This document shows positions 9,674 through 18,430 of a DNA stretch of 64,000 nt, in pieces. The position numbers were made by a program, and so were the translations under genes. The notes under the pieces are model-generated. The model worked only from the letters and a program-made list of their open reading frames with translations, was not told the DNA's origin and searched no databases. Source of the stretch: Chloroflexi bacterium bin20 (GTDB lineage Bacteria; Chloroflexota; Anaerolineae; Aggregatilineales; Phototrophicaceae); NCBI GenBank assembly GCA_002238485.1, contig MPMG01000012.1, positions 1 to 64,000 of the forward strand, read 5' to 3'. The stretch's first letter is position 1. Each line of letters opens with the position of its first letter.

Positions 9674-10465
9674 TCAACGCGACCTTTCTCGTTGACGAGC
9701 CAGCATCAGCAGGTCGTCGCTATACATGGTTATGGTGGCCCCAAATGCCTGACGCAGCATCTGGGGCTCTAGCACTTCGTCCGGTGTGCCAAAAGTCACG
9801 ATCGCGCCTTGACTAAGCACGAGGATCTTGTCGAAGTGCAGCGCCGCATTTTCCATGTGGTGCGTCGACATCAGGATGCTGATGCCATGCTCGGTCAATA
9901 TGTCCAGCGCTTCAATGATCTCGCTTTCGGCATGTTGGTCGACGCCGCTGAAAGGTTCGTCCATCAACAGCACCCGGGATTCTTGCGCCAGCGCGCGGGC
10001 GATGAAGACGCGCCGGCGTTGTCCGCCACTGAGCTCGCTGATCTGTCGCTTGGCCAAGTCGCCCAGGCTCAAATGCTCCAGAATATCGCGGATAGCCTGG
10101 TGATCGGCGCGCCGCGGCAGCCGAAACCAGCCGATATTTCGGTTGCGCCCCATCATCACGACATCATAAACCGAGACCGGGAAGCTCCAGTCGATGTCGT
10201 TTTGCTGGGGCACATAGCCGACCAGGCTGTGGCTGCTGTGGCAATCTTCGCCAAAGATCGAGATGCTGCCCGAGTTGAACTGCAGCAAGCCGACAATGGC
10301 TTTGAAGAGCGTGCTCTTGCCAGCGCCGTTGGGTCCGATGACAGCGACGCGCTCGCCCGCCTCGACTGTGAAGTTGATGTTGGCAAGAGCCTGCCGGTTG
10401 CCTGGGTAGCCTGTCCCTAGCTGACGGACGACCAGCGCCGCCTGCACACCCTTGTCAACTGTCAT
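9674..10465 (-). CDS. Zinc/manganese ABC transporter ATP-binding protein (ZnuC/MntB-type ATPase)
   Basis: 263 residues from the ATG at 10465, preceded by GAGAGG; a GTG at 10480 is possible. Walker A GPNGAGKST near residue 40, Q-loop in GYVPQQNDIDWSFP (typical for metal-type ATPases), signature LSGGQ, Walker B RVLLMDEPFSGVD and the H-loop in STHHME. It energises the adjacent permease. Its gene starts 21 nt after the stop of the binding-protein gene. Confidence 0.92.
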   Translation of the reverse strand: MTVDKGVQAALVVRQLGTGYPGNRQALANINFTVEAGERVAVIGPNGAGKSTLFKAIVGLLQFNSGSISIFGEDCHSSHSLVGYVPQQNDIDWSFPVSVYDVVMMGRNRNIGWFRLPRRADHQAIRDILEHLSLGDLAKRQISELSGGQRRRVFIARALAQESRVLLMDEPFSGVDQHAESEIIEALDILTEHGISILMSTHHMENAALHFDKILVLSQGAIVTFGTPDEVLEPQMLRQAFGATITMYSDDLLMLARQRERSR

Positions 10466-10486
10466 GGTAGTGCCTCTCACGCGGTC

Positions 10487-11767
10487 TTAGCCACTCAGCG
10501 CTTCTATGATGGCTGAGAAATTGTAACGCATGTAGTCGAGATAGGCGCCGGCGGGACCAGCGACTTCCCCGAGCGAATCGGTGTAGAGCGGCACGATTTC
10601 GACGCCAGTTTCCTGGGCGATCGTCTGCAAGACTTTGTCGCTGGTGGTCGATTCGCCGAAGATAGCAGGCAGCTCCCGCTCGCGAATCAGGTCGATCAAC
10701 TCAGCGACATCGCGGGCGCTTGGCTCGACCGAGGTGCTGACGCCGGGGATGACGGTCGAGACGATCTCAAAGTCGAAGGTGCCGGCCAGGTAGCCCAAGG
10801 CATCGTGCGCTGTCATCAGCACGCGTTTTTCGGCGGGCAGGTTCTCCAGCGCGGGCCAGATGAAATCTTTTTCCAGCGAGATGAGCTGCTCTGCATAAGC
10901 CAACGTCCGTTCATGGTAGTCGGCGGCATGGTCGGGGTCGATTGTGGAGAAGCTGTCGCGCATGGTCAGCGCCCAGCGGATGACATTCTGTGGATCAAAC
11001 CAGATATGGGGGTCGCAGGCGCCGTCTGCATGGTCATCCCCGCCGCTTTCGTGGCCATGGTCATGCGCCTCGCACTCGATATCTTCGGCTCTGCCCAGGA
11101 ATTCGCCATGGCCGTGCCCGCCGATGGCATGGAATTCGGCATCCTGCGCGTCGCAGCCGGTCAGTTCGTCCTCATGCGCATGGTCGTCATCTTCTTCGTG
11201 CGCGTGCTCGTCATCGTCATCGTCATCGTGCGCGTGCTCGTCATCGTCTTCGTGCGCGTGCTCGTCATCGTCTTCGTGCGCGTGCTCGTCATCGTCTTCG
11301 TGCGCATGCTCGTCATCGTCTTCGTGCATTTCGTCGTCGTCATGACCAGTTTCGTCTTCGTGGTCATCATCGTCCTCATGCGCATGCTCATCGTCGTCAT
11401 CGTGCATTTCGTCTTCGTGCGCGCCCAAGGGACGGATATCAATGCAGGCGGAGGCGACAGTGATGCGCACCGATTCGCCAGCGCTCTCGATCGCGTCCAG
11501 CAGCGATTCTTCATAGCCCATGCCGTTGATGAGCACCAGATCGGCATCGGCGACAGCAGCAAGGTCACCGGGCGTGGGGATGAAGGTGTGCGGATCGCTG
11601 CCCACAGGGATGAGCGAGCGGATTTCGAGGTGGTCACCGGCGACATTGCGCGCCACATCGGCCAGGATGCTGTGAGACGCGATCACGACCGGTTTGGCGG
11701 ATTGAGCGCCGACATTGACGCCGAAAAGCAGCGCCAACATGGCAAGAGCGACTATTCGTATTTTCAT
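10487..11767 (-). CDS. Zinc/manganese ABC transporter substrate-binding protein with a very long His/Asp-rich loop
   Basis: 426 residues: signal peptide (residues 1-21), cluster A-I metal-binding protein halves at about 25-115 and 255-426, with the metal histidine in GSDPHTFIPTP. Between them lies a loop of about 130 residues dominated by repeated EDDDEHAH units, then GHGHG and HDHGHE clusters. ZnuA proteins often have a His-rich loop of 20-30 residues that collects Zn; this one is several times longer and was expanded by 24-bp tandem DNA repeats (about 11185-11320). First gene of the operon, so zinc is the likely substrate. Confidence 0.92.
   Translation of the reverse strand: MKIRIVALAMLALLFGVNVGAQSAKPVVIASHSILADVARNVAGDHLEIRSLIPVGSDPHTFIPTPGDLAAVADADLVLINGMGYEESLLDAIESAGESVRITVASACIDIRPLGAHEDEMHDDDDEHAHEDDDDHEDETGHDDDEMHEDDDEHAHEDDDEHAHEDDDEHAHEDDDEHAHDDDDDDEHAHEEDDDHAHEDELTGCDAQDAEFHAIGGHGHGEFLGRAEDIECEAHDHGHESGGDDHADGACDPHIWFDPQNVIRWALTMRDSFSTIDPDHAADYHERTLAYAEQLISLEKDFIWPALENLPAEKRVLMTAHDALGYLAGTFDFEIVSTVIPGVSTSVEPSARDVAELIDLIRERELPAIFGESTTSDKVLQTIAQETGVEIVPLYTDSLGEVAGPAGAYLDYMRYNFSAIIEALSG
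11185..11420 (-). repeat. 24-bp tandem repeats encoding the EDDDEHAH array
   Basis: Near-identical units containing GCTCGTCATCGTCTTCGTGC recur with a 24-bp period at about 11200-11320, with degenerate copies to 11420. Each encodes eight residues of the metal-binding loop. The reading frame is kept, so copy number can change without a frameshift. Confidence 0.85.
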
Positions 11768-11779
11768 GATTGCAACTCC

Positions 11780-11802
11780 TTAACGATACATGGTCTCATT
11801 AA
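11780..11802. promoter_or_regulatory. Candidate metal-regulator (Zur/MntR-like) operator of the Zn importer operon
   Basis: 23-bp inverted repeat with arms of the form TTAA-GA-AC and GT-TC-TTAA (16 of 23 positions symmetric). It sits 12 bp upstream of the binding-protein ATG and overlaps its AAGGAG. The position suits repression of a metal-uptake operon. The regulator identity is inference. Confidence 0.45.
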
Positions 11803-11861
11803 GAATGCTATGCGAAGAAGATTGTCGGCGCAAGCCTCAATCACAGTGTACCATTTGCTAT

Positions 11862-13181
11862 ATGAACGCAGACCGAGGCAGGCGCATCCTGCTGCTGCTG
11901 ATCATCGCTTTCTGCTGCTGTGCGCTCGTCGTCACGGGCGGCTTGCTGGCGGCGACGCTGCTGCGATGGGCGGGCGGCGGCGCAATCGTGGCGGAGTTGA
12001 CACCGGCGGCACAGCGAACAATCCGCATCATCGACGCTGGACAAGCTCGCCAGTTGCAGACAGCGCTGCATGAGCCGCTGCCTATCTTGGCGCGCGCTGG
12101 CATCTCACTGGGCGAGATGGATAAAGTGTGGATCAATGGCGCGCTGGCAAAGCAGGAATCGCTGCCCGACTGGACTGTGCCTGCCAGTCAAATCGAGATC
12201 CGCCGCGCTGTGCAGTTGCGCATCCTGGACGATGGCGCTGAAGTTGCTATTACTTCTGCCGCTGAGACGATTGGCGAGGCTCTGGACGAAGCAGGCATCC
12301 GGCTGGGCGCGAGCGATGAGATCAACCTGCCGCTGGATACTCGGCTAGATAGGGATACAGACCTGCGCATCACGCGGGCGATGCGCGTCCGGCTGCTGGT
12401 GGATGGCGAAGTCATTGAAGCGCGCACACAAGTCCAACGCGTGGCCGACCTGCTGGACGAGCTGGAACTATCGCTGGGCAGCCTGGATTTTACGCGACCG
12501 GGCCTTGGTGAATTGCTGGGCGCGGACGCAGATATCGAAGTCGTGCGCGTTGTCGTCGAAGAGTTGGTGGAGCGCGAAGAAACGCCGCCGGGCAACCCCC
12601 AATATCGTCCCGACCCGAATACGCCGCTGGACAGGACGACCGTGATACAGCAGGCGCAGCCCGGCATCCGCGAGACGATCACGCGACTGCGCTATGAAAA
12701 TGGCCGCGAAGTCAGCCGCGAGACCGGTGAGCCGCAGCTGGTGCAGCAGCCGCAGAATCAGATCATCGGCTATGGCACGAAAGCGGTCGTGCTGGGCACG
12801 GTCAACACGCCGCAAGGACCGCGCGAGTATTGGCGAGTGCTTTGCATGTACGCGACAAGTTATAGTCCACGCTCGAACAACGGCAATACCCAGACAGCCA
12901 TCGGCCAGACCTTGCGCACGGGCATCGTCGCATCCAACCCCGACCTCATCCCGTATCGCAGCGATGTATTTGTGCCTGGCTATGGAGTCGGCTACATGGC
13001 GGATACAGCCGGCTACCGCAGCTCGCCTTATTGGATCGACCTGGGCTTTAGCGATGCCGACTATACGAGAGATTGGCACGAGTATGTCAAGGTGTATCTG
13101 CTGACACCCGTGCCAGCCAAGGTCAGCGCGCTGCTGCCGGCCTGGAAGCCCATGCGGACTGTTCCTGGCGGCTGCAACTAA
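11862..13181 (+). CDS. YabE/YuiC-like cell-wall protein (DUF348, G5 and 3D domains)
   Basis: 439 residues from the ATG at 11862. An N-terminal signal/anchor helix (residues about 9-32) is followed by three DUF348-like repeats (for example AETIGEALDEAGI and VQRVADLLDELEL), a G5 domain (PGIRETITRLRYENGREVS) and a C-terminal 3D-like beta-barrel (YATSYSPRSNN, then VASNPDLIPYRSDVFVPGYG). Such proteins act outside the cell on peptidoglycan; the 3D domain is related to lytic transglycosylase barrels. This suggests a cell wall of the YabE-containing type. It ends 4 bp past the convergent menH stop. Confidence 0.85.
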   Translation: MNADRGRRILLLLIIAFCCCALVVTGGLLAATLLRWAGGGAIVAELTPAAQRTIRIIDAGQARQLQTALHEPLPILARAGISLGEMDKVWINGALAKQESLPDWTVPASQIEIRRAVQLRILDDGAEVAITSAAETIGEALDEAGIRLGASDEINLPLDTRLDRDTDLRITRAMRVRLLVDGEVIEARTQVQRVADLLDELELSLGSLDFTRPGLGELLGADADIEVVRVVVEELVEREETPPGNPQYRPDPNTPLDRTTVIQQAQPGIRETITRLRYENGREVSRETGEPQLVQQPQNQIIGYGTKAVVLGTVNTPQGPREYWRVLCMYATSYSPRSNNGNTQTAIGQTLRTGIVASNPDLIPYRSDVFVPGYGVGYMADTAGYRSSPYWIDLGFSDADYTRDWHEYVKVYLLTPVPAKVSALLPAWKPMRTVPGGCN

Positions 13182-13996
13182 GGCAAGGGTGCTGCCAAAT
13201 GTGCCGCCAGCAGACGCGCGAACTGCCCCGGTTTTTCCAGATGCGTGTTGTGCCCGGCGCCGTTGATGATTTCCAGCCGCGCGCCGGGAATAGAATCGCG
13301 CATTGCGGCGTTGATGCGCCGAAACTTGCTGTCCAGCTCGCCAACAATGAGCAGAACCGGCAGCTGCATCCTCGGCAGAGACTCCCACAAGCTGGGCTGC
13401 GCGCCTGTGCCCATCCCACGCAGGCTGCCCGCCAAGCCAGCTGGATGGCAACGCAGCCGTTGCTTTCGCTGCGCCAAGCGCACATGGGGAGTCAATTGCG
13501 CTTGCGACGCCCACATGGGAAGCGCCCCCCAATACTCGACGAACCAGGCGATTCCGCGCGCCTCAATCTGGTCCGCTAGCAGATTGTCGCTTTGTTGGCG
13601 GGTCATTCGCTCCTTTTCAGTGGCGATGCCCGGCGATGCGCTTTCCAACGTCAATGACAAAAAGCGCCGCGGATAGTGCAACGCCAGGTACAGCGCCAGC
13701 CTTCCGCCCATGGAATAGCCGAGCAGGTGGACTTGCGGCAGCTTCAGCGCGTCCAGCAGGCTTATGAGGTCGGCGGCGACACGGGACATGTGCCAGGCTG
13801 CGGCGCATTTGGGCGAGTCGCTGCGGCCATGACCCGGCAGGTCGGGCATGATCAGCTGGTTTTTCGCTGCCAAAGCTGGCGAGAGGCTTTGCCAGGCGCT
13901 GTGATCGCCAGTGAAGCCATGCAGCAGCAGCAGTGGCTCGCCGTCGCCCGGCAGGCTGATGGCGTAGTGGTTGCCGCTAGCGGCGCGCAGACGCAT
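13178..13996 (-). CDS. menH: Alpha/beta hydrolase, probable 2-succinyl-6-hydroxy-2,4-cyclohexadiene-1-carboxylate synthase
   Basis: 272 residues starting at the ATG at 13996, which overlaps the end of menE by 20 bp. Alpha/beta-hydrolase core: LLLLHGFTGDHSAW (oxyanion loop), LGYSMGGRLALYLALHYP (nucleophile Ser in GYSMGG) and a late GAGHNTHLEKP histidine. MenH removes pyruvate from SEPHCHC in menaquinone synthesis. Fold and place in the men operon support MenH, which is otherwise hard to tell from other hydrolases. Confidence 0.88.
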   Translation of the reverse strand: MRLRAASGNHYAISLPGDGEPLLLLHGFTGDHSAWQSLSPALAAKNQLIMPDLPGHGRSDSPKCAAAWHMSRVAADLISLLDALKLPQVHLLGYSMGGRLALYLALHYPRRFLSLTLESASPGIATEKERMTRQQSDNLLADQIEARGIAWFVEYWGALPMWASQAQLTPHVRLAQRKQRLRCHPAGLAGSLRGMGTGAQPSLWESLPRMQLPVLLIVGELDSKFRRINAAMRDSIPGARLEIINGAGHNTHLEKPGQFARLLAAHLAAPLP

Positions 13997-15443
13997 CGTG
14001 GAAGGCTTGTCGGGCGGCGCTGCGCAGGACTTTGCCAGATGCGCTGCGTGGCAAGACGGCAAAGGCGAATTCGCGGGGGACTTTGTAGCGGGCCAGATGC
14101 TGCTGGGCAAATTCGATCAATTCTTTTGCGTCGATTGTTTTGTCGGTCTTCAGTTGGACGAGGGCGGCGACCCGTTGCCCCCATTGCTCGTCGGGCAGAT
14201 CGAAGACCAAGGCGTCGTCCAGCGCCGGGTGCAGTCGCAGCGCTGCTTCGACCTCGGCAGGATAGATATTTTCGCCGCCACTGATGATGAGATCGCTGCG
14301 CCGCTGCATGATGAACAAGTCGCCGTCTGTGTCCAGGTAGCCGATATCGCCCGTGTGCAGCCAGCCATCGCGCAATGCCTGGTCGGTTGCTGCCGCATCG
14401 CCATGATAGCCACGCATTACCGTCGCGCCCTTGACCAGCACTTCGCCCGGCGCATCCGCCGCCAGCATTCGACCATTATCGTCTGCGATGACCACTTGCG
14501 TGAACGGCAATGGCTTGCCGACTGTGCCCGGTTTGACGCACAGCTCGTGTGGCAGGGCTGTCGCCACCTGCGATGAAGCCTCGCTTAGCCCATAGCTGGC
14601 GGCCACGGGGATATTCTCTGCCAGGCAGCGTTCGATCAGGCTGGGTCGAGCTGCTTCGCCACCCAGCAGCACGAGTCGCAGCCGCGGATTCCAGTCTCTT
14701 TGTTTCGCATCCAGCAGGCGCTGCAGCATGGTTGGCACCAGCGAGACGATTGAAATGGGGTGCTCGCTCAGCACGCGATTCACGTTGTTGACATCGAAAG
14801 CGGGCAGCAGCTCAACCGCAGTGCCATAAATCAGCGAGCGCAGGATGATGCTCAGCCCACCGACATGATAGAGCGGCAAGACGCAGAGCCAGCGATCCTT
14901 GGGCAGCGCGCCGAGTGTCTGCGCCGATGCCAAAGCGCTGTGGTAGATGTTGCTATAGCTCAGCCTAGTCGCTTTGGGGCGACCGCTGGTGCCAGAGGTA
15001 TGGATGATGGCGATGTCGTCAGCGAGGTTCATCGTGCCGTAATCATCAAAGGCGGAGGGCTGATTCAGACGACTTTCCGGCGGATGCAGCAGGAACTTCT
15101 TCGCGCATTGGGCGGCTTTGTCGCGCGTGTCGGGCGTGCAGATCACCAGCTTGCATCGGGTCTTGTCGATCTGCCATTGCAGTTCTCCCACGGTTAAACG
15201 GGTGTTCAGTGGCACGACGATGACGCGCAGGCGCATCAATGCCAACAGAGTCAATACGAAAGGCAGACAATTGGGCATCAGAATGCCGACCTTGTCGCCG
15301 GGCTGCAGCTGGCTGTGGTCTTGAATCAAGCCGGCAGTCATCGATGCCAGGCGGTTTACCTGGGCGAATGACAGCTCACTGCCCTTGTCGACGATAAAGG
15401 TCTTGTCGGGCATGCTGTTGACCGGGATCGTCCGTCCGCTCAC
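13977..15443 (-). CDS. menE: o-Succinylbenzoate-CoA ligase
   Basis: 488 residues from a GTG at 15443 (GGGGGAT just upstream; an ATG at 15413 lacks a ribosome-binding site). ANL-family AMP-forming ligase: the P-loop-like HTSGTSGRPKATRLSYSN, AASYGLSEASSQVATAL (A5), and GWLHTGDIGYLDTDGD with RRSDLIISGGENIYP (A7-A8). It activates o-succinylbenzoate with CoA. Overlap with menH indicates coupled translation. A 169-bp gap to menB holds family B repeats. Confidence 0.92.
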   Translation of the reverse strand: MSGRTIPVNSMPDKTFIVDKGSELSFAQVNRLASMTAGLIQDHSQLQPGDKVGILMPNCLPFVLTLLALMRLRVIVVPLNTRLTVGELQWQIDKTRCKLVICTPDTRDKAAQCAKKFLLHPPESRLNQPSAFDDYGTMNLADDIAIIHTSGTSGRPKATRLSYSNIYHSALASAQTLGALPKDRWLCVLPLYHVGGLSIILRSLIYGTAVELLPAFDVNNVNRVLSEHPISIVSLVPTMLQRLLDAKQRDWNPRLRLVLLGGEAARPSLIERCLAENIPVAASYGLSEASSQVATALPHELCVKPGTVGKPLPFTQVVIADDNGRMLAADAPGEVLVKGATVMRGYHGDAAATDQALRDGWLHTGDIGYLDTDGDLFIMQRRSDLIISGGENIYPAEVEAALRLHPALDDALVFDLPDEQWGQRVAALVQLKTDKTIDAKELIEFAQQHLARYKVPREFAFAVLPRSASGKVLRSAARQAFHDASARR

Positions 15444-15524
15444 GGTTTATCCCCCGTCGCCTGGACACCGCAGAAGACTCTCGGTACGTGCAAGCAAGTC
15501 ATGCAACAAGTATATGCGCTGGAA

Positions 15525-15590
15525 TCGTGCGACTCACTGCCTCGCCCCTACAACAAAGTTTCATGTCATCTGTAGGGGAGACTCTGTGAG
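15525..15590. repeat. Family B repeat in the menB-menE gap
   Basis: GCGACTCACTGCCTCGCCCCTACA and TGTAGGGGAGACTC face each other as inverted modules across 20-30 bp. The gap otherwise holds no gene. The element would be transcribed within the men operon and could fold as a hairpin. Confidence 0.65.
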
Positions 15591-15612
15591 GCGCCCACAG
15601 CAGCCTTCCCCC

Positions 15613-16497
15613 TCACGGGCGGCGCGGGAACTTGCTGAAGTCGGGTTTGCGCCCTTCCAGAAAGGCATTTTTGCCCTCGCTGCCTTCATCGGTCATATAA
15701 AAGAGCATGGTGGCATCGCCAGCCAGCACCTGCAGTCCCGTCTGCCCATCCAGCTCGGCGTTCAACCCGGCTTTGATGAAGCGCAGGGCGATGGGGCTTT
15801 TGCTGAGGATCTCGCGTGACCATTGCAGGGCTTCTCGCTCCAGCTGGGCCAGCGGCACGACGGTGTTGACCATGCCCATCTCTTGGGCTTGCTCGGCGCT
15901 GTACTGCCTGCACAAGAACCAGATCTCGCGGGCTTTTTTCTGCCCGATGTGCGCCGCCAGGAATGATGAACCGAAGCCGGCATCGAAGCTGCCCACGATG
16001 GGACCGGTCTGCCCATAGATGGCGTTGTCGCTGGAAATGGTCAGGTCGCAGCAGACATGCAAGACATGCCCGCCGCCGATGGCATAACCAGGCACAACCG
16101 CGATGACGGGCTTGGGGATATTGCGGATATAGCGCTGCAGCTGCAAAACATTGAGGCGCGGCACGCCATCATCGCCGACATAACCGCTGTGCCCGCGCAC
16201 TTTTTGGTCGCCGCCGGCGCAGAATGACCAGATGCCGTCTTTGCTGCTGGGTCCGTTGGCGGTGATCCACAGCAGGCCGATATCGCTATCGTGCCAGGCA
16301 TGCAAGACGGCTTCGGTCATCTCGTCGATGGTCTTGGGGCGGAAGGCGTTGCGGATATCGGGACGGTTGAAGGCGATGCGCGCGATGCCCTCGGCTTGGT
16401 GGTAGCTGATGTCTTGGTAGGGCGCAATCTCTCGCCAGTCCGCCAGCTGCATGAGGTCGGCGGTGCTGATTTTGGCTTGCTGCGCGGCACTGGTCAT
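15613..16497 (-). CDS. menB: 1,4-Dihydroxy-2-naphthoyl-CoA synthase
   Basis: 294 residues with AGAGGAGA before the ATG. Crotonase fold with MenB-specific features: [11 protein letters not shown] oxyanion block, [14 protein letters not shown], the [15 protein letters not shown] loop and the C-terminal [19 protein letters not shown]. It closes the naphthoquinone ring from o-succinylbenzoyl-CoA. Length is normal. Same strand and order as menD and menE. Confidence 0.96.
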   Translation of the reverse strand: MTSAAQQAKISTADLMQLADWREIAPYQDISYHQAEGIARIAFNRPDIRNAFRPKTIDEMTEAVLHAWHDSDIGLLWITANGPSSKDGIWSFCAGGDQKVRGHSGYVGDDGVPRLNVLQLQRYIRNIPKPVIAVVPGYAIGGGHVLHVCCDLTISSDNAIYGQTGPIVGSFDAGFGSSFLAAHIGQKKAREIWFLCRQYSAEQAQEMGMVNTVVPLAQLEREALQWSREILSKSPIALRFIKAGLNAELDGQTGLQVLAGDATMLFYMTDEGSEGKNAFLEGRKPDFSKFPRRP

Positions 16498-16684
16498 GGC
16501 GCTGTCTCCTCTTGCGTTGCGATGTTATGATTTAACCACAGAGGGTGCAGTGGACACAGATTCTTTTTACCCCCACGGTCTCTCATTCTGCGTTGTGTAG
16601 GGGCGAGCCAATGGGTCGCCCAATTTGCGACAGATCGCAGCACGGTGGGCGAGGCGGCGACTCGCTCACTATGAGCCATACTGT
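16498..16684. repeat. menD-menB gap with family C and family B repeats
   Basis: A short family C stretch (ACCACAGAGGGTGCAGTGG, 16537-16556) is followed by a family B unit (about 16596-16668) with TGTAGGGGCGAGCC at the left and GGGCGAGGCGGCGACTCGC at the right. No gene seen. Confidence 0.65.
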
Positions 16685-18409
16685 TCACAATCTGGCGTCT
16701 CGAAGCGAAGTCCTTACGGCGCGCATGATCTCTTCTCTGCGCTGCAGGTCGGACTCAGAATTCGTGCGAACTTCGATCAAGGTTGCGCTATTCCCATTGA
16801 TGGACTCGCCAAAAGCACGGCGGAATGTGGCACGGTCGTCGGCGCGGCTGTATTGCAAGCCATACAATTCTGCGACCTGGGCGAATTCCAGTCCATGCGG
16901 CGTGAGAAAGTAGTCGCCGAAAGCTGGCTCAAATTGGCGCACGGGCAGCCGCTGGAAGATGCCGCCACCATCATTATTCAGCAGCACAAGCGTGATCGGC
17001 ACAGCGCAGCGTCGCACTGCCAGCAGCCCATTCATATCGTGGTAGAGTGTGATATCGCCCAGCAGCGCAGCCGTTGGTCGTCCCTTGCGCGCCAAGGCAA
17101 TACCCAGCGCGGTCGACACATTGCCATCAATGCCCGATGCGCCGCGATTGGCAAATGTCTGGATTGACTCTTCGCGTGGCCTGGCAAACTGATCCAGCTG
17201 GCGCACGGGCAAGCTGCTGCCGGCGAAGATCGCGCCGTTTGCGGGCATCAGCTGCGCCATATCAAAAGCCACTGCGCCGTCAAAAAAGTCGCCCCTTGTC
17301 ATCTCGCTGTCGATTAGCTGCCAGGCCTTGGCATCAATGTTTGCCAGTTGAACGCGCCAACTGTCATCGGCGGCGAGCAGGTTGTCGAACTCGCGCGCAT
17401 CGACGGCGGCGGGATCGATAGTCAGGTGCTGGGTGATGCTGTGGCTGTCGTCCGCCCATTCGCCAGCGCGACTGCAATAGATGTGATAGCGCAACCGGCT
17501 CTTCGCCAACAAGTCTTGCATGCCACGGCAGAGCGGCGGCGCGCCCAGGCGGATCAGCGCATCAAGGCCCGACATGTCTACGCTCGCCAGCCAGGATTCA
17601 TAAGCGCCCAAGCTGCCAGCGTCGCGCAGGTTCGAGTTGAACTCTGCCAGCACAGGAAAGCCCGTGGCTTGCGAAAGACGCGACAGCCAGGGCAACAAGG
17701 CATTTTGTTCGGCTTTGCTGCGGGCGCTGCCATGTCCGCAATAGATGATTCCGCGACAATTGCGCAAGTCCGCCGTCAGCAGTGGGCGCAGGCTCGGCTC
17801 GGTCCCCGGCGGCGCCGGAAAAAAACGCGTTGGGGGGCGGCGGTCAATTTCCAGCGAAACATCGGCGGCGGGTTCGAAGGGCTTGCGGAAGGGCAGGTTG
17901 ATGTGCACGACGCCGCGGTTTGCCTGCACAGTCGCATAAGCGCGCGCGGCCAGCGTTCGCAGATTTTCCAGCGCCAACCGGGGTGGGTCGGCCTCAGGCA
18001 GAGGCGCATCAACGAAGAGATCGACATAGTCCCCATAGAGTTTGATCTGGTCGATGGTTTGGTTTGCGCCGCTGTGCCGCAGTTCGGGCGGACGATCGGC
18101 AGTCAGGACGATGAGCGGCAGGCGAGATTGATGCGCTTCGATGATGGCGGGGAAGAAATTGGCGGCGGCCGAACCCGATGTGCAGACGACGGCGGCCGGC
18201 TCGCCCGTGCCCAGCGCCAATCCCAATGCGAAGAAAGCAGCGCTGCGTTCGTCCAAATGCGAGGTGAGCTGGATGCTTTTGCGGTGCCGCGCCAATGCCA
18301 GCACGAGCGGTGTGTGCCGCGAGCCCGGCGCGATGCACACATGGCGCAGTCCCGCGGCGACCAGCGCGTCGATGAATGTTGTGGCGTAAAGCGTGGCAGG
18401 GTTAGACAC
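16685..18409 (-). CDS. menD: 2-Succinyl-5-enolpyruvyl-6-hydroxy-3-cyclohexene-1-carboxylate synthase
   Basis: 574 residues if started at the GTG at 18409, where family similarity begins (SNPATLYATTFIDAL). ThDP enzyme: VAAGLRHVCIAPGSRHTPL, the Glu-containing HLDERSAAFFALG, CTSGSAAANFFPA, and the C-terminal NRGASGIDGNVSTALG with GDITLYHDMNGL and LLNNDGGGIFQRLP for Mg-ThDP binding. It joins isochorismate and 2-oxoglutarate. The frame stays open upstream to a TTG at 18463, but those codons are pure family C repeat. The start region has therefore been overwritten or approached by a repeat, and no clear ribosome-binding site remains. Confidence 0.93.
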   Translation of the reverse strand: MSNPATLYATTFIDALVAAGLRHVCIAPGSRHTPLVLALARHRKSIQLTSHLDERSAAFFALGLALGTGEPAAVVCTSGSAAANFFPAIIEAHQSRLPLIVLTADRPPELRHSGANQTIDQIKLYGDYVDLFVDAPLPEADPPRLALENLRTLAARAYATVQANRGVVHINLPFRKPFEPAADVSLEIDRRPPTRFFPAPPGTEPSLRPLLTADLRNCRGIIYCGHGSARSKAEQNALLPWLSRLSQATGFPVLAEFNSNLRDAGSLGAYESWLASVDMSGLDALIRLGAPPLCRGMQDLLAKSRLRYHIYCSRAGEWADDSHSITQHLTIDPAAVDAREFDNLLAADDSWRVQLANIDAKAWQLIDSEMTRGDFFDGAVAFDMAQLMPANGAIFAGSSLPVRQLDQFARPREESIQTFANRGASGIDGNVSTALGIALARKGRPTAALLGDITLYHDMNGLLAVRRCAVPITLVLLNNDGGGIFQRLPVRQFEPAFGDYFLTPHGLEFAQVAELYGLQYSRADDRATFRRAFGESINGNSATLIEVRTNSESDLQRREEIMRAVRTSLRDARL

Positions 18410-18430
18410 AGAGGACACAGAGGCAAGGGC

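Noticed and set aside
11185..11330. Regular 24-bp repeats resembling a short CRISPR or minisatellite
   Set aside because: No spacers; the units are contiguous, in frame and encode the His/Asp metal loop of the zinc-binding protein.
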